Shown here piece after piece: positions 1 to 5,350 of a stretch of DNA of 5,350 nt (the first letter of the stretch is position 1; the number at the start of each line of letters is the position of its first letter). The notes below the pieces were generated by a model. It worked only from the letters and a program-made list of their open reading frames with translations. It had not been told where the DNA came from and made no database searches. Origin of the DNA: Micrococcales bacterium (GTDB lineage Bacteria; Actinomycetota; Actinomycetes; Actinomycetales; Dermatophilaceae); the NCBI GenBank assembly GCA_003157445.1, contig PMJN01000164.1, forward strand, positions 1 to 5,350, given 5' to 3'. The translations under genes were made by a program, and so were the position numbers.

Positions 1-437
1 GAGAGGCTCCTGCTCATCTCTGCTGGGGACACAACAACCGCAGCGCCCTGGTTCGGGTGCCGATGTACAAGCCCAGCAAGGGTCAGAGCACCCGCGTGGA
101 GGTGCGTTCGCTGGATTCGGCGTGCAACCCCTATCTCGCCTTCGCGGTCCTGCTCGCCGCCGGGCTCAAGGGCATCGAAGAAGGCTACGAATTGCCTGAA
201 GAGGCAGAAGACGACGTGTGGACATTGACCGATGGCGAACGCCGGTCGATGGGCATCAGGCCCCTGCCGGCGTCGCTGATCGAGGCCGTCGGAGTGATGG
301 AAGGTTCCGACCTTGTGGCCGAGACCCTGGGTGAGCACGTCTTCGATTTCTTCCTGCGCAACAAGCGGGCGGAGTGGGACGCCTACAAGGGCCAGGTCAC
401 CCCGTTCGAGCTCGAGCGATATTTGCCTCGTTTGTAA
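1..437 (+). CDS. glnA2: Glutamine synthetase type I, GlnA2-like, C-terminal part (5' end outside window)
   Basis: Glutamine synthetase joins ammonia to glutamate with ATP to give glutamine, in the cytoplasm, as a dodecamer. The reading frame is open from base 3 to the TAA at 435-437 and gives about 144 C-terminal residues, roughly a third of a family member of about 450. Visible family signatures are GHNNRSALVRVP, with arginines of the glutamate/ATP site, then STRVEVRSLDSACNPYLAFA, the conserved RxEVR and NPYLAFA blocks, and the C-terminal FDFFLRNKRAEW and FELERYLP. The GTG at 57 is only an internal valine, because conserved sequence continues upstream to the window edge. The region aligning with the adenylylated NLYDLP loop of enterobacterial GlnA reads EDDVWTLT, with Trp (219-221) in place of Tyr. 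That, and glnE immediately downstream, resembles mycobacterial glnA2. Family assignment is firm; the paralogue number is an inference from gene order and this loop. Confidence 0.93.
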   Translation, partial: EAPAHLCWGHNNRSALVRVPMYKPSKGQSTRVEVRSLDSACNPYLAFAVLLAAGLKGIEEGYELPEEAEDDVWTLTDGERRSMGIRPLPASLIEAVGVMEGSDLVAETLGEHVFDFFLRNKRAEWDAYKGQVTPFELERYLPRL

Positions 438-444
438 GACACGC

Positions 445-461
445 CGGCACCGATGGTGCCG
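445..461 (+). other. Perfect hairpin in the glnA2-glnE gap
   Basis: CGGCACC (445-451) and GGTGCCG (455-461) form a perfect 7-bp inverted repeat around a 3-base GAT loop, in the 44-base gap between the synthetase stop and the chosen glnE start. No run of T follows, so it is not a standard intrinsic terminator. It ends 20 bases before the GTG at 482 and may influence readthrough or ribosome access to glnE, which has no strong Shine-Dalgarno sequence. The structure is seen directly; any function is inference. Confidence 0.4.
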
Positions 462-481
462 CGCTGGGTAAGTTGGACCGC

Positions 482-3400
482 GTGAGCCCATTCGCACGGT
501 CCGTCAGTCGAGCGGCGCGGCTCGCCCGGCTGGGGTTTGCCGACCCGGCTCGTGCCGACGCCCTGCTGGACGATCCGGCACTTGTCGGGCTGACTGACCC
601 TATGGACGAGGTCTTTGCCGACGGGCTGCCTGACGCGTTGAGCCAGGTGGCAGACCCAGACCTTGCCTTGCTCGGGCTTGTGCGCCTGATGGAGTCGCTA
701 CGGCAGGCTGACATCGACACCGAGGGCTATGGCGGGGAGCTGATCTCAGCACTGCGGCACGCCAGCGCGGGACGCGACCGCCTGCTGGCCGTGCTCGGGG
801 CGTCCTCCGCGCTCGGCGACCACCTGGTGACCCATCCCGGTCAGTGGCGCGCCGTCATTGAGGCGACCCGCCAGAGCGCCGAAGAACGCCGGGACGTCAT
901 GGTTGGTGCCGTGAGCGCGGCGTTGGCAAGGGGGGGAACCAGCCCTGCCTACGACGCCCTGCGGGTGGCCTACCGCAGCCAGCTGCTAGGGATCGCGGCG
1001 TTGGACCTGACTGCGCAGAAGGTGGTCGACGAGCTTCCACATGCGGCCTCAGCCCTGGCAGACCTTGCCGCTGCCGCTCTGGATGCGGCGCTGCTGATTG
1101 CCCGCGCTGAGGTGGGTCCGGACTCGGATAACTGCCGCTTCGCAGTCATCGCCATGGGCAAGTGCGGGGGAGGTGAGCTCAACTATGTCTCCGACGTGGA
1201 CGTCATCTTCGTGGCGGAGCCGGCCAGTGGTCAGGTCGTCGATGAGCCTGCCGCGCTCATCATTGCCACCCAGCTGGCGGCGGCGCTGATCCGGGCTTGC
1301 TCGGCGTCCACCGCCGAAGGCACGCTCTGGCCGGTGGATGCTGCCCTTCGTCCCGAAGGCAAGAACGGGCCGCTGGTGCGGACGGTTGCCAGCCATCTGC
1401 AGTATTACCAGCGGTGGGCCAAAACATGGGAGTTTCAGGCCCTGCTCAAGGCGAGGGCTGTGGCAGGCAACGTCGAACTTGGCCGCGAATACCTCGAGGC
1501 AGTAAGTCCACTGGTGTGGCAGGCGGCAAATCGTGAGAACTTCGTCGAAGACGTTCAGTCGATGCGCCGACGCGTCGAGGAGCACGTTCCGGCAACCGAG
1601 TCCGCGCGCCAGCTCAAACTCGGCCCCGGTGGTCTGCGCGATGTTGAGTTCAGTGTTCAGCTGCTGCAGCTTGTCCACGGACGCACGGACAAGAGTCTGC
1701 GATCAGGTACGACTCTGGAGGCTCTGGCCGCGTTGTCCCGTGGCGGGTACGTCGCGCGCGAGGACGCGGCAGTTCTGGACGAGTCTTATCGATTTTTGCG
1801 TACCCTCGAGCACCGGATCCAGCTCTTCCAGTTGCGGCGGACCCATCTCATGCCGATCGCCGAGACGGACCTGCGGCGCCTCGGACGGGCCGTCGGCCAT
1901 CGCAGCGATCCTGGCTCGGCCGTGGTCACCCAATGGCAGCAACAGGCGCGTGAGGTGCGACGAATCCATGAGCGGCTCTTCTACCGCCCTTTGTTGATCG
2001 CAGCTGCCAGACTCAGCAGCGCCGAGGCCCGGCTGACCCCGGAGGCGGCCCGTGAACGTCTGGCCGCGTTGGGCTTTCGCGACCCGGCGGGGGCGATGCG
2101 CCATCTTGAAGCTCTGACCGGCGGGCTCAGCAGGCGAGCTGCGATCCAGCGGACCCTACTGCCGGTCATGCTCGGCTGGTTTGCCGACGAGGCCGACCCG
2201 GACGCGGGGCTGCTCGCATTCAGACGGGTCAGCGACTCCTTGGGCTCCACCCACTGGTATCTGCGAATGCTCCGTGACGAGGGCAGCGCGGCTGAGCGCC
2301 TCGCCCATGTCCTGGCCCGGAGTCGCTATGCCGCAGACCTACTCATCCGTGCGCCAGAGTCCGTTGCCTTGCTTGGTGATGTCGAAGGCTCGACACCCCG
2401 CAGTCGTGAGGCGCTCCTGACCACCATGCGGGCCGCTACCCGCCGTAAGAAGACGCCAGAGGACGCCATGACGGCGGCGCGCGTCGTACGACGCCTGGAG
2501 CTGTTCCGCATTGCCGTTGCCGACCTCACCGGGCAGCTGGACCTCGCCGGGGTTGGCGCCGCCCTGACCGACATCACCGCCGCCACATTGCAGTCGGCTC
2601 TGGAGATCGCCACCAAAAGAGTCCAGGACCAGAGCGGCCGGCCGTTGGGCACACGACTGCTTGTTGTCGGAATGGGCAGCCTCGGCGGTGGCCAGATGGG
2701 TTACGGCTCAGATGCCGATGTCATGTTCGTTCACCGCCCTGATGACGGCGTGGACGAGACCGACGCCCACAAACAGGCCACGATGGTCGTCCAGGAAGTC
2801 AGGCGCTTACTGGGGGTCGCGGGTCCGGACCCACAGCTGGTCATCGACACAGATCTTCGTCCTGAAGGCAAGGGGGGCCCGATGGTGCGTTCGCTTGGTG
2901 GCTTCGCCGCCTACTACGAGCGCTGGTCGCTTACCTGGGAGGCTCAGGCCCTGCTGCGCGCTGCCCCGGTGGCAGGTGACGCTGATCTGTGGCAGGCCTT
3001 CGCTGACCTGATCAACCCGATCAGGTGGCCGCTGGGCGGAGTGTCGGCACACGCGGTACGGGAGATTCGCATGCTCAAAGCGAGGATGGAGTCCGAACGC
3101 CTGCCACGTGGTGCCGATCCTAAGACGCACTTCAAACTGGGTTTGGGCGGACTGTCAGACGTCGAGTGGACGGTCCAGCTCGTGCAGCTTCGACACGGGT
3201 ATGAGTTCGAAGGGCTACGGACCACCGGCACTCTTGCGGCGTTGGCTGCAGCGGGCAAGGCGGGACTGATCCCGACCGCCGATGTGGAGACCATGACGCA
3301 GGCCTGGACCTTCGCGTCCTCGCTGCGCAACGCATCGGTCCTGTGGCGCGGCCGGCCGGTCGATGCGCTCCCCAGCGACCTGCGGGATGCCGATGGCATC

Positions 3401-3514
3401 GGACGGATCGTAGGTCGTCAGGCTGGGTCAGGCGAAGAGCTGGCTGAGGCCTACCGTCGCCTGGCGCGGCGCGCGCGAGCCGCCGTCAACCTGAACTTTT
3501 ATGAATCGCAGTAG
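482..3514 (+). CDS. glnE: Bifunctional glutamine synthetase adenylyltransferase / adenylyl-removing enzyme GlnE
   Basis: GlnE attaches AMP to a tyrosine of glutamine synthetase to lower its activity and removes it again by phosphorolysis; in enteric bacteria PII and glutamine set the direction. The protein (about 1010 residues from GTG 482; mycobacterial GlnE is about 1000) has two homologous halves. The N-terminal adenylyl-removing half carries MGKCGGGELNYVSDVD (about 225-240, catalytic Asp238/Asp240), LRPEGKNGP (about 289-297) and KLGPGGLRDVE (379-389). The C-terminal adenylyltransferase half carries MGSLGGGQMGYGSDAD (731-746, Asp744/Asp746), LRPEGKGGP and KLGLGGLSDVEWTVQL (from 885). All four metal-binding aspartates are present and the frame is unbroken. 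An upstream ATG at 374 would overlap the synthetase gene by 64 bases and add 36 residues unlike the family, so GTG 482 is preferred; TTG 473 is an alternative. No clear Shine-Dalgarno sequence precedes it. Probably co-transcribed with the upstream synthetase. The stop codon lies in a tandem duplication. Confidence 0.96.
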   Translation: MSPFARSVSRAARLARLGFADPARADALLDDPALVGLTDPMDEVFADGLPDALSQVADPDLALLGLVRLMESLRQADIDTEGYGGELISALRHASAGRDRLLAVLGASSALGDHLVTHPGQWRAVIEATRQSAEERRDVMVGAVSAALARGGTSPAYDALRVAYRSQLLGIAALDLTAQKVVDELPHAASALADLAAAALDAALLIARAEVGPDSDNCRFAVIAMGKCGGGELNYVSDVDVIFVAEPASGQVVDEPAALIIATQLAAALIRACSASTAEGTLWPVDAALRPEGKNGPLVRTVASHLQYYQRWAKTWEFQALLKARAVAGNVELGREYLEAVSPLVWQAANRENFVEDVQSMRRRVEEHVPATESARQLKLGPGGLRDVEFSVQLLQLVHGRTDKSLRSGTTLEALAALSRGGYVAREDAAVLDESYRFLRTLEHRIQLFQLRRTHLMPIAETDLRRLGRAVGHRSDPGSAVVTQWQQQAREVRRIHERLFYRPLLIAAARLSSAEARLTPEAARERLAALGFRDPAGAMRHLEALTGGLSRRAAIQRTLLPVMLGWFADEADPDAGLLAFRRVSDSLGSTHWYLRMLRDEGSAAERLAHVLARSRYAADLLIRAPESVALLGDVEGSTPRSREALLTTMRAATRRKKTPEDAMTAARVVRRLELFRIAVADLTGQLDLAGVGAALTDITAATLQSALEIATKRVQDQSGRPLGTRLLVVGMGSLGGGQMGYGSDADVMFVHRPDDGVDETDAHKQATMVVQEVRRLLGVAGPDPQLVIDTDLRPEGKGGPMVRSLGGFAAYYERWSLTWEAQALLRAAPVAGDADLWQAFADLINPIRWPLGGVSAHAVREIRMLKARMESERLPRGADPKTHFKLGLGGLSDVEWTVQLVQLRHGYEFEGLRTTGTLAALAAAGKAGLIPTADVETMTQAWTFASSLRNASVLWRGRPVDALPSDLRDADGIGRIVGRQAGSGEELAEAYRRLARRARAAVNLNFYESQ
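2481..2494. repeat. Perfect 14-bp palindrome inside glnE
   Basis: GCGTCGTACGACGC is a perfect 14-bp palindrome with no spacer, within glnE codons for ARVVRR. Symmetry of this sort can be an operator half-site pair, but roughly one such palindrome could be expected by chance in a GC-rich window of this size, and it sits deep inside a coding region. No function is claimed. Confidence 0.3.
3006..3026 (+). repeat. 8-bp inverted repeat with 5-base loop inside glnE
   Basis: ACCTGATC (3006-3013) and GATCAGGT (3019-3026) are perfect inverted copies around the loop AACCC, in the codons for DLINPIRW. It could form a modest mRNA hairpin. No T tract follows. A single stem of this length is near chance expectation for the window, and no role is claimed. 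Confidence 0.3.
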
Positions 3515-3533
3515 CTTTTATGAATCGCAGTAG
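3496..3533 (+). repeat. Perfect 19-bp tandem duplication covering the glnE stop codon
   Basis: CTTTTATGAATCGCAGTAG occurs twice head to tail, at 3496-3514 and 3515-3533, with no mismatch and no spacer. The first copy encodes the last residues of GlnE (FYESQ and the TAG stop); the second lies in the gap before the transporter gene. Translation of GlnE is unaffected because the stop in the first copy is kept. The unit is AT-richer than its surroundings. Two identical copies suggest a recent slippage or unequal-exchange event. Without the second copy the gap to the next gene would be 27 rather than 46 bases. Confidence 0.95.
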
Positions 3534-3560
3534 GTAGAAGAACAGGCAGAACGGCAATCG

Positions 3561-4865
3561 ATGCAACGGATCCCCGAGGAGCCAGGTCGGCGGATCGCCA
3601 TGCCCCCATACTCCGAGGTCTTCCGGACCCGTGGTTACCTGGCGCTCTTCCTCGCGGCAGCCTTGTCGACGTGGGGCGACTACCTGGCCAGGGTTGTCGT
3701 GGCCTCCTTCGTACTGGATCAGACAGGGTCGCCGTTTGCCGCCGCAGCCACCTTTGCCGTCAGTCTGCTGCCGAGCATCTTTGGAAGAAGTCTTCTCGCG
3801 CCGATTTCTGACCGCGTCCCGTACAAATATGTCCTGATCGTCGCTCACCTATCGCGGGCGGCCCTGGTGGGTGTCCTGATCTTCACGGTGGGAGTGACTG
3901 CCCTGACCCAGACCGTTCCCGGGCGTTCTGGCGTACCTTTGTGGATGGTGTTCGCCCTGCTGTTCCTGATCGAGCTGCTGGGTGGCCCAGCCGTGTCCTC
4001 CGGTCAGATCCTGATGACCGACCTCTTCAGTGATCGTCGGCTCTACGCCCGTGCGCTGGGTCTGGGCACCATGAGTGAACAGGTCAACCAGGCCATCGGG
4101 CTGACTCTGGGCGGGTTCGTCGTGGCCTGGGTAGGAGCCGTCCGCGGGCTGGTCTTCGACCTGGTCACATTTCTGCTATCGGCTCTGGTCATGGCTGTGG
4201 TCGTCAAGGCACAGGCTGTTCGCGGCATACCCTCCGCCGGCGTCGTCGGGTTCTTCCGCGATATCGGTCACGGGGCCAGATACCTCTTTAGGCATTCGGT
4301 CCTGGTCTCTTTGCTGTCTCTGAGTCTGTGTTCGGTGTGGGCAATGGCGGCGCCAGAGGCCGTGGCCATCGCCTACGCACAGGACCAGTCCGGGTCGACT
4401 CGCCTCGGCGGTCTGCTCATGGCGGCCCCTATCTTCGGGGCAGTGGCAGGACTGGTGATGGTCGGACGCTGGCAGCCCGAGCGCCAGAACTCCCGGATAA
4501 TCTTCATGGCGCTCTTGATGCCGTTGCCTCTGTTGGTGACCGCGCTGGCCCCACCGTTGCCCCTCACCTGGCTCTTGTGGTTCACCTGCGGGGTGCTGCA
4601 GGCTTTCATGCTCCCGCTGCAGTCCACGTTTTCGTTGGTCGTGCCAGCAGAGATGCGTGGGCGGGTTTTCGGCCTTGGTGGTGCGCTTTCGGTGGCGGCC
4701 AGCGGCGCCGCCTACCTCGTGGCTGGATACCTCGCCGAGCACATGACCCCGGCTACTGCCGTCGCCACCTGCGCGGGCGCAAGCTTAGTGGCTATCATCC
4801 TGCTCGGCCTGCGGTGGCCTCGCGCAGCGTTGCGCAGGGCCGTCAAAACGGCGTACAACTCCTGA
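3561..4865 (+). CDS. Major facilitator superfamily transporter, 12 membrane helices, probable exporter
   Basis: This is an integral inner-membrane secondary transporter of 434 residues, a usual length for the family. Twelve hydrophobic segments can be read at about 25-50, 57-80, 90-112, 126-148, 177-192, 195-215, 246-272, 283-301, 312-332, 335-360, 368-391 and 397-417, with a longer polar loop near 216-245. Between helices 2 and 3 lies APISDRVPYK, a form of MFS motif A (GxxxDRxGRK), and the pseudo-symmetric PAEMRGRVFG precedes helix 11. The overall pattern resembles the EntS/MFS_3 type of drug or siderophore exporters, but the substrate cannot be told. ATG 3561 is taken as the start; ATG 3600 (Met14) is a real alternative, since both lie before helix 1 and neither has a well-spaced ribosome site (GAGGAG at 3576-3581 is 18 bases from the second). 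It begins 46 bases after glnE on the same strand, so co-transcription is likely, but a functional link to nitrogen control is not shown. Confidence 0.9.
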   Translation: MQRIPEEPGRRIAMPPYSEVFRTRGYLALFLAAALSTWGDYLARVVVASFVLDQTGSPFAAAATFAVSLLPSIFGRSLLAPISDRVPYKYVLIVAHLSRAALVGVLIFTVGVTALTQTVPGRSGVPLWMVFALLFLIELLGGPAVSSGQILMTDLFSDRRLYARALGLGTMSEQVNQAIGLTLGGFVVAWVGAVRGLVFDLVTFLLSALVMAVVVKAQAVRGIPSAGVVGFFRDIGHGARYLFRHSVLVSLLSLSLCSVWAMAAPEAVAIAYAQDQSGSTRLGGLLMAAPIFGAVAGLVMVGRWQPERQNSRIIFMALLMPLPLLVTALAPPLPLTWLLWFTCGVLQAFMLPLQSTFSLVVPAEMRGRVFGLGGALSVAASGAAYLVAGYLAEHMTPATAVATCAGASLVAIILLGLRWPRAALRRAVKTAYNS

Positions 4866-4903
4866 TTGCCTGGCGCTAAGCGTTCTTGGACCGCGCCTCT
4901 GGG

Positions 4904-5350
4904 CTACAGCGGGCGTACGTAAGCGTCAGTGCCCGTCGCGGCCTCGATGTCCGACTCGGCTCGAGCCAGAAGTGAGTCGGCGAGGTGTCGAAGAGCGCGG
5001 GCTACCGCCACCTCGTCACCGATCGCCCCTTTTGGTTCGTCCGAGGGGCTGCGGTGGCTGTCGCCATGGGCTCGGTACTCAACCGGCTGGTCGGAGATGA
5101 GCAGGGCAGTGGCGCGGGTGTTGTCCCCGGTCTCAACTACCGACACCTGCACGTGCCATGCCTTGGAGGTCTCGGCACTGTGTGCGGTGTCTTGTGAGCG
5201 CTGTGAACCAGCTGCTCCGCTCTCGACTCTCATCACGGCGCCCGGGCCCGGATAGACCAGACCGATGTGTCCGTCGCTCCATCTGACCGTGTAAGGCGCA
5301 CCGCCGTCGCTGCCCTTGACCTCCAGCACCTCGCCATCGCGCACCGGGTC
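4904..5350 (-). CDS. DUF1918-DUF1876 two-domain protein, 5' end outside window
   Basis: The minus-strand frame is open from the right edge (base 5350) to the TAG at 4904-4906, giving 148 residues. The GTG at 5342-5344 is not the start: the upstream codons give DP, and DPVRDGEVLEV matches the beginning of DUF1918 proteins, so perhaps 15-20 N-terminal residues are missing. The first module (to about base 5225) reads RDGEVLEVKGSDGGAPYTVRW followed by SDGHIGLVYPGPGAV, a typical DUF1918 core, a small beta-rich fold. A polar linker of about 20 residues (GAAGSQRSQDTAHSAETS) follows. The second module (about 5164-4931) has KAWHVQVSV, DNTRATALL, the signature IGDEVAVARALRHLADSLL and SDIEAATG, as in DUF1876 (dsRBD-fold) proteins such as Rv2632c and Rv1738 of M. 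tuberculosis; Rv1738 belongs to the dormancy regulon and structurally resembles ribosome hibernation factors. There is no signal peptide in the visible part, so it is likely cytoplasmic. Molecular function is unknown. It converges on the transporter gene. Confidence 0.85.
   Translation of the reverse strand, partial: DPVRDGEVLEVKGSDGGAPYTVRWSDGHIGLVYPGPGAVMRVESGAAGSQRSQDTAHSAETSKAWHVQVSVVETGDNTRATALLISDQPVEYRAHGDSHRSPSDEPKGAIGDEVAVARALRHLADSLLARAESDIEAATGTDAYVRPL

Noticed and set aside
374..481. Longer glnE start at ATG 374
   Set aside because: It overlaps the synthetase coding end by 64 bases and the added 36 residues do not look like a GlnE N-terminus; GTG 482 gives the expected length.
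930..936. Run of seven G as a possible frameshift site in glnE
   Set aside because: The GlnE frame is continuous and family-like on both sides, so no frameshift is needed or seen.
1049..1678. 209-codon open frame on the minus strand inside glnE
   Set aside because: It lies fully antisense to clearly conserved GlnE motifs, has no recognisable domain, and long antisense frames are common in GC-rich DNA.
3515..3560. Promoter for the transporter
   Set aside because: The gap has no convincing -35/-10 pair; AT-rich stretches there come from the 19-bp repeat.
4176..4742. 188-codon open frame on the minus strand inside the transporter gene
   Set aside because: Its product is rich in His, Gln and Arg and antisense to membrane helices, a typical composition shadow with no domain.
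4328..4879. 183-codon open frame on the plus strand overlapping the transporter
   Set aside because: It is a frame-shifted shadow of the transporter with no helices or motifs of its own.
4872..4897. Possible bidirectional terminator between the convergent genes
   Set aside because: GGCGC (4872-4876) and GCGCC (4893-4897) could pair, but the stem is only 5 bp with a 16-base loop and there is no T tract on either side.
4929..5255. Plus-strand open frames opposite the DUF1918-DUF1876 gene
   Set aside because: The minus strand encodes two recognisable domains over the same bases; the plus frames show none.
5342..5344. GTG as start of the minus-strand gene
   Set aside because: The two codons upstream (Asp-Pro) continue the conserved DUF1918 pattern, so it is an internal valine and the gene is cut by the window edge.

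Overview
The window is from a GC-rich, high-coding-density actinobacterium (Actinomycetota). The evidence is the gene order glutamine synthetase then glnE, the actinobacterial style of both proteins, and a C-terminal gene pairing a DUF1918-like with a DUF1876-like domain, both domains being largely actinobacterial. I cannot name the genus from sequence alone.

Layout: (1) bases 1-437, + strand, hold the C-terminal end of a type I glutamine synthetase resembling mycobacterial GlnA2; its 5' part lies outside the window. (2) After a 44-base gap containing a small perfect hairpin comes glnE (about 482-3514, +), a complete two-domain glutamine synthetase adenylyltransferase/adenylyl-removing enzyme with both nucleotidyltransferase sites intact. 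(3) The glnE stop codon sits inside a perfect 19-bp tandem duplication (3496-3533). (4) A 12-helix major facilitator superfamily transporter (3561-4865, +) follows 46 bases after glnE and is probably co-transcribed. (5) On the opposite strand, converging on it with a 38-base gap, is a partial gene (4904-5350, -) encoding a DUF1918-like N-terminal module joined to a DUF1876 (dsRBD-fold) module; its start is beyond the right edge.

How the genes fit: GlnE adjusts glutamine synthetase activity by attaching or removing AMP on a tyrosine. The synthetase encoded directly upstream has tryptophan where that tyrosine would align, so the neighbour is probably not the GlnE target, and a second, tyrosine-bearing GlnA should exist elsewhere in the genome. 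The transporter's substrate is unknown and nothing ties it to nitrogen metabolism beyond position. The DUF1918-DUF1876 protein is separately transcribed; relatives of its second domain in mycobacteria are linked to dormancy.

The window is mostly ordinary conserved chromosome. I do not see a CRISPR array, an insertion sequence, an RNA gene or a novel multi-gene system. The points most worth a second look are the tandem duplication over the glnE stop, the missing adenylylation tyrosine and the two-domain DUF protein.
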